Shown: positions 1-11,715 of the stretch, piece by piece
Layout: every line of letters begins with the position of its first letter
How positions within the stretch are numbered: position 1 is the stretch's first letter
The notes under the pieces: generated by a model
The model's input: only the letters and a program-made list of their open reading frames with translations
What the model was told of the DNA's origin: nothing
The model's database searches: none
Origin: Xylogone sp. PMI_703
Lineage: Eukaryota; Ascomycota; Leotiomycetes
Assembly: GCA_021399445.1 (NCBI GenBank)
Contig: JAJTUQ010000004.1
Span: 5,828,001 to 5,892,000 of the forward strand
DNA length: 64,000 bases
Reading direction: 5' to 3'
Translations under genes and position numbers: made by a program

Positions 1-32
1 TAAATCGGTTTGTGTACTTCGAGAAGACAGCA

Positions 33-377
33 TTATCTGGCTGACCCAGAACATGAGTCCTTTCTTTCTCGTGTTTGTCTCAGCCAGTTATCCCTTGTTA
101 ACCATTGGTCAGGGTTTTTGGTCAGTGTCTTGTCCGCTGCAACGTAACGGTAGACTGGATTTTCTTGGTCTAGATCCATTGACTCGTCTGATTTTGATAA
201 GCTTTCGAGAAGCAGAGGATGCAAGGCTGCCATATGTGCCGTGATAGCATAACCCCAACTAGCCTTGTTGCTGTCGGCATCATATTCTCTTGTTGCAGCC
301 TTGCCGGAAGTGGATCTCTTGTATTTCATCACTAGATCGTCTACTTGAACTGAGAGTAAGATCCATACCCGATTCAA
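33..377 (-). CDS. Possible terminal exon(s) of an unrecognised gene
   Basis: An open minus-strand frame of 114 codons ends in a stop at 33. Its middle part has ordinary, charged, non-repetitive protein composition. I do not recognise a family. An intron-like sequence ending in CTCAG lies just inside the 5' end of the frame (about position 350), so a real exon might start there and the ATG at 377 may be irrelevant. No upstream exon could be tied to it convincingly. It could also be a chance frame. Confidence 0.28.
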   Translation of the reverse strand: MNRVWILLSVQVDDLVMKYKRSTSGKAATREYDADSNKASWGYAITAHMAALHPLLLESLSKSDESMDLDQENPVYRYVAADKTLTKNPDQWLTRDNWLRQTRERKDSCSGSAR

Positions 378-900
378 CCCTTCAACCTTAGAATGGATGC
401 TGGTCTGGTAATAGTTTTGACAAGAGATAGTTGGAAAGTAAAATGAGAGTTGTACCTGAAATCTACCTGTGACTATTCTATTTGGAGGATGAGTGAATGA
501 TCTGCGATGACGTCCTCTAGAAGGATCAAGGATTCTAAAAAGTGAATTTCGACAGCCACCGTAATTCGCTGAAATAGAACATACACCGAATTGTTCGGAT
601 TCTTCAGATGTGCATAAAGTTTTAACTTATTGTATAATCATATCTGCCATTCACACTCAGGCAATCTAAGTCCATAGCACAAAACGTGTCTATCGTGCGA
701 GAAGCATTCTCGCTTGGTATTTGATATTGGATTATCCGACGAGTTCGTAACAATATTTACAAAGCACACAATAAGAACGATAATAGGGTGAATAATTCAT
801 ATTCAATTAACTCTCCTACTAAGAGTATGGAGTATCACTGCATCAAGTTCATAATATTCATCAAAACCAAGTGAATAATTGAATACCATAATCCATCTCA
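378..900. other. Intergenic, AT-rich, no gene seen
   Basis: No coding frame of note. It holds the region downstream of JEN1 (minus strand) and whatever lies upstream of the weak ORF at 33-377. No repeat or RNA gene was recognised. Confidence 0.6.
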
Positions 901-2600
901 TTAGACCTTCTCGGTGGCGTTTGCGGTCGCCTTGTCCTCGCGGTCACTGGCCTCAATACCCTCGGAATTCACTCCTCCCCTCATTCTTGCGAGAGCGCTC
1001 TCAATAGTAGCATGGCCTGCAGCCTCGGCGATATCATCATCGTGCACAACGTCGAAGCTACGTCTCAGGTGCTCAGGACCAATCAAAGTCATGAGGATCA
1101 CGAATGCATAGACGCAACCCATGAAAATGCAAATAACCAATCCATACTTGTATCGAGAAACCTTACCCTTTGGAGGAAGTGGGAATCGTTCGCCGATGCG
1201 GGATTCGATTGTGCTAGAGGCGGAAGACGCAAGGTTACCGAGCTGGTAGGCTGTACCAACGACGAAAGTTCTCAAAGAACCTGGAGAGAGCTCCATCAGG
1301 TGGATCGGAATGACACCCCAAGCGCCCTGAACGCAGAATTGCTCGAAGAAAGCCGCGGCCATGATTGACTTGGAGGACACAAAGGTGTATGGGTATAGGA
1401 GAGCACCGCCAATGACACTGATGAAGATGATGGAAAAACGACGACCGAAGATCTGAGAGCAGTATCCGATCACTGTACCGCCGGCCATAGCTCCGAGGTT
1501 AGCAACGACTTGGGTCACGGTGACAGCGTCTGCAGAGAAGTTGTACTGGTTTGTGAGCATGGTTGGGTAAAGATCCTGAGAACCGTGGGACTGCGAAAGC
1601 GTTGTCAGCATTGCTATCCATTTTGGGAAGCTCAATATGAAAAAGTGCGAGAATCATACCATGAAGTTAAACCCAGCCATGAGCAGGACCATGTAGACAA
1701 GGAGCAACCAATGCTTCTTCAGAGCAACTTTACCCTCCTGGATGAAAGTCGCCGAGACATTACCCTTCTCTTCTCTGACAGCCACTCTCTCCTTGTACCT
1801 GTCGGTCTCGGGCAAGCACAATCTGAAGATAATGATAAGAACAGGCGGGCAGGCACCGAACCAGAAAAGTGGTCTCCATCCGTGGCTGGTGGTGTTGACC
1901 AAACCTCTGGCGAAAACCGTGGCCAGCAAGTAGCCGAATGCGTATCCTTGCTGCAGCATACCACTGACGATACCTCTGGCTTCCTCAGGGCAGTCCTCCA
2001 GGGCGGTTGCGGCCGCATTGCCGTACAGGCCACCCATTGCGATACCGAAAAGCGCACGGCAAGCGAGGAACTGCTTGTAGGTCTGGCAGAAACCGGTGCC
2101 GAGCTCGAGGATGATGAAGAGAACATTGTTCACGACAAAGGGCCACTTACGACCGTAACGGTCGGCGGCAATACCAAAGACGATGGAGCCCACGGAACGC
2201 AGCATGAGCACGAGAGTGATGCCCCACGTGATGTCGGTGTTAGACTTGTCGAATGATTTTGCGAGGTCGCCGACAGTAAGGGAGACGGTGAAGAAGTCGA
2301 AGGCGTCCCAGGACTGTTCGCGCCTGGTTAGCAATCTGGTTCGTAGGCAAATGAAGAGAAGAGCGGAGGACATACCCAGGCGATAAAACCCACGAGGAAG
2401 AAAAGCCACTGCTTTCCATTGAGCATCATCAGCAGCCTGATTGGGTTCGGGGCCGCGATCATTGGCGGCTTGAGGGTTGGGATGCGAGTCTTGATGTACT
2501 CCCCAATTGACATTCTGGGAGGCTCCTCCGACTCGTGCAGCACATGGTCGTTGGCCGCTGGGACAACGGTGTCCGTTTTGGCGTCGTAATGCTCAGCCAT
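901..2600 (-). CDS. JEN1: Jen1-type monocarboxylate/H+ symporter (major facilitator superfamily)
   Basis: Plasma-membrane proton symporter for lactate, pyruvate or related short carboxylates. I read three exons, 2600-2376, 2313-1660 and 1590-901, giving 522 aa, within the usual range for fungal Jen proteins. The two introns (2375-2314, 62 nt; 1659-1591, 69 nt) have GT/AG ends. Splicing the first restores the Jen start of transmembrane segment 1 (GW/AW-SWDAFDFFTVSLT style). Splicing the second creates the family signature N-x-x-S-H-x-S-Q-D-x-x-x-T (NFM/SHGSQDLYPT), which is strong support for the model. MFS loop motifs follow (AADRYGRK). The C-terminal tail is hydrophilic with acidic and Ala/Thr residues. 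Yeast JEN1 is glucose-repressed; whether that holds here is unknown. Substrate preference (Jen1 monocarboxylate versus Jen2 dicarboxylate) cannot be decided by eye. Confidence 0.93.
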
Positions 2601-2613
2601 GTTGAGAAGAGGA

Positions 2614-2824
2614 CTGTGGAGCGATTCTAGTCAGCAAATTTTGCTTTTATGAGCCCAAGAAACCACAGCGCATCACGAAGCAAGTGCGATTCGAGACTTG
2701 CGACATCGCAATTTCATACAGCGTAAGAAGGAAGAGACAAGGACAGAAAGATAGCAAGATGGAAAGATGGGGTAGAATGGAACAGAACAGCGATAATGGA
2801 GATTGTGTTGCTGGGCTGACTTAC
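2614..2824 (-). other. Putative intron in the JEN1 5' untranslated region
   Basis: On the minus strand a GTAAGT donor begins at 2824, and a GCTGAC branch-like site is followed by ACAG ending at 2614, 14 nt before the JEN1 ATG. The 211-nt span has no long frame. Inferred only from splice signals. Confidence 0.45.
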
Positions 2825-2930
2825 ATCTACAGATACTTGTCTTCTTACTTTCACCCACCACCGAGGTTCTTGCCAACGAGGTCAGAAGCTCTGGAGGTAA
2901 GACGGGAAAATCTGGGGAGGACGGGGAGGT

Positions 2931-2941
2931 TTATATATTCC
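2931..2941 (-). promoter_or_regulatory. TATA-like element of JEN1
   Basis: Reading the minus strand, TATATAAA lies about 335 nt upstream of the JEN1 ATG and about 110 nt upstream of the proposed 5'UTR intron donor. That spacing fits a core promoter. Position only; no experimental start is known. Confidence 0.4.
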
Positions 2942-3501
2942 CCCATCCAGCAGTCAATCGGTCCATCATGGAAGCTACGACCCTGCAAGAAAAAGAAAGG
3001 AGGGCAACATCGGGCCCTGGTACTGGTCTACCGGTACGGGGTCTAACTGGATCCTTACCTGGGAACGGTTGCAGCACAGCACAGTATCACACAGCTCGAC
3101 ACCTCTCCACCCATTCGGCACGCGTCCACTGCAGAGCGCACATCGCCAACCTTGTCGCCGTCGCCGTTTCCAGGATTCTGGCACTGGGAGCAATTCCTTC
3201 TCGTGGGTCAGAGCTAGTCAGTCCTCGTCAGGGTGTCCGCTTCTACTGTGTACGGAGTAGTGCCGCCGCCCCAAATTTTGCTTGCTGCTGCTTTCCCTGA
3301 ATCATGACAGTTAGACAGCGCGGTGCAGATCGCATTCCCCATCCATCAGCTGATGATGTCGTTGGCTCAGGCCCTGCCCGCTAGCCCCTTCCGGCTACGT
3401 GCATCCCGACTGTGCTGCCCCAATGCCCCTGTGGAAAGCATTGTAAAGCACTGCAAAGCACACGCAGAAAAGACATGGATTACTGTGCTGTACTTTTTCT
3501 T

Positions 3502-3519
3502 CGAGCGATCGATCGCTCG
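3502..3519. repeat. 18-bp perfect palindrome
   Basis: CGAGCGATC followed immediately by GATCGCTCG, a perfect inverted repeat without spacer, about 0.9 kb upstream of the JEN1 start codon. It could be a site for a dimeric regulator or a chance event. Confidence 0.7.
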
Positions 3520-5588
3520 CAGCTAGCGGAAACTTGGGTTCCTTCTTTCTCCCTCCCAGCTGCCCGAACGAGCAATCCATGCGTGCTGGAGTTGCATTTG
3601 GCCTGGTCAACCCACATCTGACCCCGAGATAATCCCCAAGAGCCAAGAGCGAGAGTGTCTGTGTGGTCCAAGTTGCGTGCTGACGGCCGTTTGGGGCGCC
3701 CTCCAGCCTTTGCTCTCTTGGCTCTCGCTCGTTGAATTTGCGCGGCAGCGGAGACCCCGCAGTGGGAGCGCCCAGGCAGCTCCGTGCGCGCGATGATTGG
3801 TCTGATACCGTAAGCGCACTCCACTTTAGCAGCAGCCTCCCCTGTAAGCGAGGCCGTGACTTCGCTTGGCATGGCTCCATGGGCACCGGCTCACCGTTCT
3901 GCTATTGATGGCGGCGGTCCCAAGCCACGGGCTGCTGCTTGCCATCGGGCTAATTGCGCTGATAGCTGCTTGTGCTGGTTGGAGGTTTGCTACTTGCTGC
4001 TTGCGGCTACTGTGCACTTAACTCCTAAATTGCCGCGGCAATTAACTTTCTGCCCTTTGCTGTGGTAAACATATCGGCGTTCATGCCCTTTTCTGTGGTC
4101 TTGGTGCTGACATCTCCAGCGCTTCTCACCGGCCACAACTTCCTCGAACGAAGAGCTCTCTCCACAAATCCTCCGCGTCATCACCTCTACCCCGTTCACA
4201 CCCGCATCTTCCCCAGAAAAAATAATGAGAATGACAAAAGTACGAAATTACCGTGACAAACATGACATGACCGCGAAAAAGGAAAAGTCGAGGCAGCAGC
4301 CACTGCTTGAGCTCGTATCATTCTTTCTCCGATGACCGGAACAACATTTGCCGCTGGCTAACTCTTGAAGGCCGCATGCACCTAATCTAATCATCTCTAA
4401 TCATCTCCACAATGTTGCGTCTCCTCGCGCCAACTCAAGTCTTCCCGCTGCGCACTGCTGGTGAGCAAGCCAGCGAGGCCAGGCACCCAGGCGTGGTCGC
4501 TGTAGCACGAGTCAAACTCTAAATGCCTTGCATCTACCGTAGACCTGGAGAGTCACTATGCTAGATGTTATCCCAGGGGTCTCTTTTCTCTTTTCTTGCT
4601 TCATTTTCCCTCTCAATCCAACTTTCCTGTCAATTCAAGGCGAGAGGCGTTCTTTCTCCGCCGTGGCTGCCTCAAGTGCGAGATGGCACATACCAAGAAC
4701 ATTGGCGGAAGCAGACAAGCGTGACAAGAGGAAGGGGAGGCAAAGCTTATTGTTAGACCAATACTGTATCTCGACTACAACGCGCCAAGTCGTATCGCCA
4801 GTGACACGCGCACGTAAAAAGTCACTCGGATATTGAAGTAGAACCGATCACAAAATACGGGGATGTCTAATAGACGATCAATACCCGTAGTTGCCGCAGC
4901 TTTCTTTGCTCGGCCGACTTATGATACCACTTGCTGTCCCAACATATCCTGAGCCCGATGGTCTGACAATACCCCATGGAGTCGTTCTCCATAGGATTAA
5001 GTCTATTGGCATTCTACCATGTGCCGGCTTCATATCGTGGAGTAGCTTCCACTTACCCGGTTTCTTCCTCTACCCCGGAGAACGATCAACAACCCCTATT
5101 TCGTCTCTAATAGTACAGTACGGCTGCTGCATGGCTTTGAGACTTTAGGTTTCGGTAAAAAAAAAACTTCAATATATGTGGCTTGGCATTTGACCGCGGC
5201 AATTATGGTAAAGCTAGCTTGGCCTCGTAAGCGCCATCCATACAGTTAATACCTTATGTTGTATTAGATCGAGATCATAATATAGAAATATATACTAACC
5301 ACAGAAGAGAATAAGGAAAAGAGTAGCTCTCAGATTGTGTAATTGCCGATTCAATTATCCAAAATTAGCCCCGTACCTGAGCTGTAGAATCTGAAGACTA
5401 GTTACTGAACTCTCGGATGCGGGACACAGTACATACAACACATGCAGGCTAACCTCTCAACCCCAATACCGGTATCACCCCTTTCTGCATGTTCACTTCT
5501 CCACAGAATTAATACAACCTCACTTTCATCACAGCCTCCACGATCCACGTGACCACATCTTATTATCAAAAATAGTTCAATACTTGAA

Positions 5589-6413
5589 TTAATAAAGATG
5601 AAAGACCAGAATAAGATATATATCATTCGCAATACCATCAGTCTCCCTCCGCCGACCAGCCTCATTCTCCAACTCCTGCCTATCCTCCCGATCCAGTTGT
5701 CGAACCATGTCCCTAGCAGCCTCCCACCCATCCTCTAGACCATACACATACGCAATCTTCACCACCCAGTACACCAGGACGAACAACTGGACTTCACCGA
5801 TGTACACAGCGACCCAGGGCACAAACCTCGCCGCCATCAAGATGACCCGCTCATAGAGCTCAACACCAGCGCCGAACCCGCGATCCGCCCTCAGGATCTC
5901 ATACGTTGCCATGAAGTGCTTTACCGCATCGTACAGCACGTCCTCCAACTCCTGCGTATCACCCAGACCCTCCAACACAGGGAGTCTCGCCAGGATATCC
6001 TCAAACACCGTAACTTCACTGTTCCACGCATTATACAAATGCCACTGCTGCCAGTACCGTGGACTCAAATGGCCCTCCGCCTCCTCAATGCGATACATCT
6101 CCGCGAACAAGCTCTGCATCGCGCCCTCGTAGATGTACGGATCGATGTTCTGCACCCATTGGCCGTAGAAGTGGTCCAGCACGTCGTAGCGGAGGGCACT
6201 GGAGCGTCGTAGGATGGGAGGGAGGAGAGGGAGGTGTCGAGTCAGGTGGGATCCGCGGAAGAGCCATGTTTCGGCGCCGGCGTCGAGGAAGTAGGTGTAT
6301 TTCTGGGGGTCTTGGTGGGACGGGAGTTTGATGGGACGGGTGTGGCCTCTTGCGTGGAGGATGCGGGCGTTGCGGTGGGCGTTGAGGGTTCGTGGGAGGC
6401 GGAAGTGGATCAT
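5589..6413 (-). CDS. Hypothetical protein, 274 aa, single exon
   Basis: The open frame extends upstream of 6413, but I chose the ATG at 6413 because the preceding frame is low in protein character (Ser/Thr/Leu runs typical of non-coding sequence). From there the sequence is rich in aromatic and charged residues: a Trp/Tyr-rich middle (residues 75-135), an acidic helical stretch (150-190), a hydrophobic segment at about residues 197-226 that could be one membrane helix, and a strongly charged Arg/Glu tail. I recognise no family; it may be a lineage-restricted fungal protein. No introns were needed. The last residues run into AT-rich sequence. Confidence 0.62.
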   Translation of the reverse strand: MIHFRLPRTLNAHRNARILHARGHTRPIKLPSHQDPQKYTYFLDAGAETWLFRGSHLTRHLPLLPPILRRSSALRYDVLDHFYGQWVQNIDPYIYEGAMQSLFAEMYRIEEAEGHLSPRYWQQWHLYNAWNSEVTVFEDILARLPVLEGLGDTQELEDVLYDAVKHFMATYEILRADRGFGAGVELYERVILMAARFVPWVAVYIGEVQLFVLVYWVVKIAYVYGLEDGWEAARDMVRQLDREDRQELENEAGRRRETDGIANDIYLILVFHLY

Positions 6414-7877
6414 TTCTGATTTGTGGGAAATGGAATTGGGGGTGAAAGAGATTGGAAGGAGTCTTATAGAGAGAAGATGAGATGCTGGATTTTTTGATAT
6501 TGCCAGAATGACGAGTGAGGTACAGGAGAGTGGAGTTATTGTGCTTGTAGAGGGATTGGGGACAGACAATAAGGAGCGAGACGAGGTCACACATCGAGTT
6601 GTCAAGAGCGTTACACATACTTGGAAAACGAGAATCATAACCTACCAGTATCAAGTGTGCTGTACTTACCCGTGTACCTTGAGGGAGAGCCTCCACTGTC
6701 TGTGTATACGGATAGATGTTGTGGTAGAGGAAATGAAAAGCACAACGTAAGGGTAATTCTAAGATGATAAAAATCCTCGACATTCCTCTTGAAAGATATG
6801 AATAAGGCTCAGGATGAAATCCATGCAGAAAAGATATCAATCGATAAATCTGATATTTACCTCGGGGTATGGGGCAACATAGCGAAAGATCTAATAATGC
6901 CGCTAGGACGAAGAAACCCAGGAACCAGCAAACAAGCTCTCGATATCCAATTGTTCCGCTGTACAATAGAAATAGCAAAACTTTCCCAAAAACAGATAGA
7001 AAACATACGTCCTAGGCGACATGGTAATAATATATTGCTGCACTTAGCCTACAGTCGTCGTTGAGGGACAAACTTGGTCTAGCCGAATAGAGATTAGCGT
7101 ACTAATGACAACGTCCTCCTTGACTTCACCTTCAACTCTTCATAATGAAAGCATCATGTTATATGAATTAGCATTCTCTCTTGAAGTATTAAGAAGAGCT
7201 CTGCTTATACTGCTGCTGCCCTGGTGAGGCTTCGCGTATGAAGATGAACAGAGAGAAGAGATCGTTTGAAGTACTCCTGTTGGCTCATGATGTGAAACGT
7301 TGATTTCCAATAGAATTGAAAATTTCCTACATTTGATATTCTACTTTCTAGGAAGATGGATACATCTTACTTTCCATTCTTCAAGATCATATCGTCGTCA
7401 ATGTTCAAAAAACTCCATTGGAATTCCATGGATAGACTCCTGGACTCTGCTTCTTTATCATGTTGTCTTGTCTAGATGTGTCAAGTGGCTGCTACAGATG
7501 GATATTCATGGAAGCTGTCAGGAATATGAGAAAAACTCTAGATTTCTTTCAGGATATTTCAGAAAGACAAGTATGGCTTCTAGATATATCCATATCATAG
7601 GGAAGAGATTCCTCGCTGAGCTATGTTTCGTTCCTGTTAGCGATTCACTTGATCCATCTCTACGCTGGTGGAATATCCTAAGCGTTTCCTCTGCTTTCAC
7701 GCTGCCTGATTCTAGGCCCTTATATCCTTTGTCACATCCTCATCCTTATTCCAATCCTCCCTCTCACTTGCATCTTCTCAAAAATCCCTTTTTGCAACCA
7801 TCAAAAGTTGCATCTAGATTCAGACAATTTGCTGCAATAGCAGAAATCCAATACTTTCATCAACTTTACTTGCTAAA
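6414..7877. other. Intergenic between divergent genes
   Basis: About 1.5 kb between the start of the 274-aa hypothetical gene (minus) and the start of the SANT-like gene (plus), so it should carry both promoters. Open frames seen here (for example around 6.8-7.06 kb and 7.3-7.9 kb) are AT-rich and in the wrong frame for the flanking genes. Nothing else was recognised. Confidence 0.55.
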
Positions 7878-8987
7878 ATGCCTCCACCAACGATTGAGTT
7901 CGACTTTGGCGGCGTCGCTGATCCAGCTGCCGGCTTCACCCCTGTCAACCGTGTTGATATCCCTGAGGTATGGCCCATGAGGGAGTATTATTTTATTACA
8001 TAGATTCCTATCTTGGCAATTCTATATCATTGTTCACATGAACCTATTAAAATTTCCTACCTCCACCATGTTCATTTATGCTATTCCTGGAATAATCCTT
8101 TAAATATATCTGGTAGATTTATCCTATACTGACACCCATATCTAGGATGTTGGCAGTGAAGGATCTTCCATGACAGATCTGAGCCATTTGAGCTTGGATA
8201 ACAAGGCGCCTGTTACTCCCAAGAAGGGCAAGAAAGCTGTCAAAAAGGAAGAAGCTGATGATGACCACTTGGCAACCCCAACTCCAAAGGCACGAAAGAC
8301 ACCTAAGGGCAAGGCTGCTGGTAAAGCAAAAGTCAAAGCTGAGGATGATGATGCCGCTGGCCCTCCCACCCCAGCTAGTGAAGGAGCTGCTACCTCCGGC
8401 AAGAGACGTGGATCCAAGGCCGTTGATGGTGAAACCCCAACCAAGAAAGCCCGCAATGCAAAGGAGAAGTTCCCACAATCTCAAGCTGAATTCAGTGCGG
8501 GTGATCGCCTTATAATCTTCATGAGAAAAGACGGCAAGCCATGGCCAGAGATTGAGGAAGCATGGTCTCAAGTCACCAGCACCAAGCCCGGCAAAGATGT
8601 CATCAGAAAGCGCCATGCAAAACTTTTGACTGTTGCTCAAGAGTGGAAGGCAGGAGATGTGAGTTGTTGTGCTCCATAAATTTTACCTTCGAATCTGTTA
8701 CTAAATATTCCTAGGCACAAAAGCTTACCGTTGCCAAACAACAATTCGAAAAGAAGATGGAGCGTGAGAAGTGGGCCGAGATAGCTAAGATTATGGTTGC
8801 CAATGGTGCCGATGAATACAAGCCTACTGCTGTTGAGAAGAAGTGGGAGACGCTCGTTAAGCAGAAGCTTGTTGACGATGCTGGAAATTATGTTGGAGAT
8901 GATGCCTCTAACAGCGAAGAGGGAGGTGACGGTTCAGATGCTAACGTCAAAGAGGATCCTGAGGACGCAGATGAAGCCGAAGACTGA
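7878..8987 (+). CDS. SANT/Myb-like putative nuclear protein, 291 aa
   Basis: Three exons: 7878-7967, 8146-8658 and 8715-8987, with introns of 178 and 56 nt. Exon phases close to 291 aa. The N-terminal 30 residues are separated by the long first intron from a Lys/Ala/Pro-rich, low-complexity region (about residues 40-135) with several basic clusters that could be nuclear localisation signals. At about residues 146-252 there are two Trp-containing helical segments of the kind found in fungal Myb/SANT-like DNA-binding domains (WPEIEEAW, then KWAEIAKIM and KKWETLVKQKL). The second intron falls between them. The tail is acidic (Glu/Asp/Ser). A DNA- or chromatin-binding role is inferred from composition. 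No ortholog with known function is recognised. Confidence 0.8.
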
Positions 8988-9805
8988 ATAGATCTGAGCT
9001 GGCTTGCTATAAGGATGGCTGCTATCAGTTATATCTTGCAAGGTATTGCACCTTGGAGGTCTTCGATCTCGTCAAGTCTTCGACTGAACAGCCCTGTGTC
9101 CTGATTTCTTTCCTTTCTCTGTTTTACTCTGCCTTGAAGATATTTCGGTGCATACATAGAGGCGGGTATGTGTATGCATGATTTATCTGCATATTTTACG
9201 GCAGAATCGGGCTCGTTTAGTCTAGTTGAATCCAGAATTTCAAAAATCAATCCTTGTAATGTTATCGGCTCTAATTTGGACCCATGCGAAAAGAAACTTA
9301 TAACGGATTTCTTAAATTTAATATTAACCAAGAACTTACTGTAATTCTAATAACCAATCATTTTACTAGAATTTTCAATACAGCTTTATACATATTGCAC
9401 ATCTAATTCAACATTGCCAAAAGTGACATGCAGATGACAAATAACCCATTGTCTTCACATTCTCCTAATGTTCCTCTTCATAACTTGCCCAACTTATATC
9501 TATTTCTGCCACTCTTCCATTAAGTATCTTACAGAAATATCCATCCTATCAAGCATTTGATCTACTTCACCAACATCAAATTCTCCGATTTTCGTCATGC
9601 CACAACAGAAAAGAACGGATTCCTTAAACGACAACCGCTACTCAGCCCTTTAGATAACACCTGAGGGTTGAAAAGGCCGATCAATAGCAAAACTCAGTGC
9701 TTCTGAATTCGTCGCCGTCAATTTTTGGATGAAATTTCGGTGTCTCTAGGACCGCAGGACATTGCCTTCCCTTACCCAGAAATATCCTGCCACTGAGTTT
9801 CAACA
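8988..9805. other. Intergenic, AT-rich
   Basis: 3' flank of the SANT-like gene and promoter of the coiled-coil gene. No coding frame, RNA gene or repeat was supported. Confidence 0.6.
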
Positions 9806-11715
9806 ATGGCAGAAACAGCCACACCAAGCTTTCATTTAACCCCCATAAACCCTCCTCCCAAACAAAAGGCACCAGTAGATCATCATATGGTCAAGAAGCG
9901 CGCACCTATGTCCGTCCCGGTGGAGCCAGGACTACCATCGCTGCAGGACGCCTTGAGTGGTGGTAGTCTTGTCTCCTTCGCGAGACCGATCGCAGAGGCC
10001 GACCAAAGCTCTACTACAGTGGGAATTGGTATCGAAGACGCATTTGGAGAGAGTCAAAGCGTCGATAATACCGAAAATGACAACAACAGAAACCAGAATA
10101 GTCGTATTCACCATAGTGATGAACCTGCTCCACCAGTGAATACAACTGGCCACAAACGTTTTGGCTCGACTACGAATGGATCAGATGACAAAAGCGTGAA
10201 TGAGAGTGCATCGGGCTTCATTCACCATGCAGCTACCCGCGAGTCAATACTTCAAAAGCAAAGGCCATTAGTTGACGCCATTTCCAAAGAATCTTCACGT
10301 ACCCATACAATGACGAATAGAAGCGAAGGCAAGAGAAAACGTCCATACGTAGAAGAGGAGCACGAGCAGGACGAGCCACAGTACAAAAATATAAAAAGAC
10401 AACAGACGAACGAAGAGAAAATAGCTGCAGGTATAGCGGCTTTACATAGCCAGCAAATACAACCTAGTATTTCTGCTACACCAAGAGATACAGCGATGAA
10501 TCCCCGCAAAGAAGCAGTACGGGATGAAGAAAATGATGGAATCTTAGATGATACTGAGCAGCCACCATATCAACGGTCCCGTCTCTCAGAATCTGTAGCC
10601 AATGCTCATAGTGTTCCAAACATAATAAAACGGTAAGTATATCTTACATATAGTAGCTGCGTGGACTATATTATGAATCTTCAGGACTAATATCAAACAG
10701 AGATGAGAAATCGGAAGACCAGCCTGTTAAAGTTGTTCATATGGAGGAGTTCTTGGGCATGATACCAGAACTTACACAAACTCCTGCTGAGGAAGTTCTC
10801 TTGAAGGGCGAAAACGAAAGTCCTGTGCATTTCACCGATTTTCTCCTGAGGTAATTTCCCACTGTTCACACCATGCCAATAGAAACATCGCTTACAAATC
10901 ATAGTGCTCAAGAACTTTGTCGCACTAACATTTCTGATATGAGAGTCATATCGCAATTCGATCTTAGCAGGTTAAATGAGACTAACGAAGATCTTAAAAA
11001 TGAAGTCAACAGGCTTTACAAGGATAATACTATAATGTCGACAGATTTGAGAGTGGTTAATGAGCTCAACCTTCAATATTTCGGCAAACTTGAACATGCC
11101 GAGCAGCAAAATACAATGCTTGCGGGAGAACTTTCGTATCTCCATAAACTCAACCATGACCTAGAAGTGGGGATGAGAAGAAAGTCCATGAGGATTGCGG
11201 ATCTTAATAGACGAATCGCAGAGCTGGAAGAAGCCGTCATGTCAGGCAATATGGAAAGAAATGACCCCGAAGCTACCTTGCATGAGAGAGAGCAATATGG
11301 GCCTCATTATCACTGGCTAAAATTCAATCATCTAAGCGGTTGTACACATAGACCGACGGTTCAGGAGCAAGGAGAGGTAGCCTCAGTTGAATGTCGCCAT
11401 ACCCATCCTAGATACGCTTCTCGAACCAATATAATGGAGAGAGAAGAGCAGCCATTAAGACGAAGCAGTCGTAACCCTATGCCTAGCACCACGATTGCAT
11501 ATGGTGATGGCCTTAGCCCGCCTCTGAATACCTGGTCACCATGCCCGCCTTATCCCGCCTCATATAGCCCAAAGATGGAGCCTTCTCATACCATGCATAG
11601 AAGGGTTGCAAAGACGGGAATGCACCATTATATGCCGGGGAGAAACCAAGAGCAAGCACCCAGTAGAACCACTCTCGCTCGGGAAGGAAAGCTTGATTAT
11701 TTTGGGCACTCATAG
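9806..11715 (+). CDS. Coiled-coil orphan protein, 595 aa
   Basis: Three exons: 9806-10632, 10701-10850 and 10905-11715, with introns of 68 and 54 nt. The donors are GTAAGT and GTAATT, and the frame closes at 595 aa. Residues 1-275 are hydrophilic and probably disordered, with a basic patch KRKRPY around residue 175. At about 345-438 a heptad-like coiled coil rich in Leu/Asn/Glu is visible. The tail is rich in Pro, His, Tyr and Arg. No catalytic motif is seen. The architecture (disordered, coiled coil, disordered) suggests a scaffold or nuclear protein, but no function can be assigned. The exon joins are supported by frame and splice signals, not by homology. Confidence 0.7.

Larger units (their letters stand above)
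2825..5588. other. Long intergenic region upstream of JEN1
   Basis: About 2.8 kb without a supported gene. The part nearest JEN1 (2.8-4.5 kb) is GC-richer and promoter-like, containing the TATA-like element and an 18-bp palindrome at 3502-3519. The part from 4.8 kb to 5.6 kb is AT-rich and probably includes the 3' flank of the minus-strand gene that ends at 5589. Short frames here overlap each other on both strands and lack family features. Confidence 0.55.

Noticed and set aside
1510..2256. 248-codon plus-strand frame opposite JEN1
   Set aside because: Antisense shadow of the transporter; it crosses the JEN1 intron and has no family features.
6085..6978. 297-codon minus-strand frame overlapping the 274-aa hypothetical gene
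   Set aside because: Very Pro/Arg/His-rich in the overlap and hydrophobic low-quality upstream; it is the alternative frame of the same DNA, and the 5589-6413 frame has better protein character.
7300..7980. 226-codon plus-strand frame before the SANT-like gene
   Set aside because: Out of frame with the real first exon at 7878 and AT-rich Ser/Phe/Leu composition; it reads 5'UTR and promoter.
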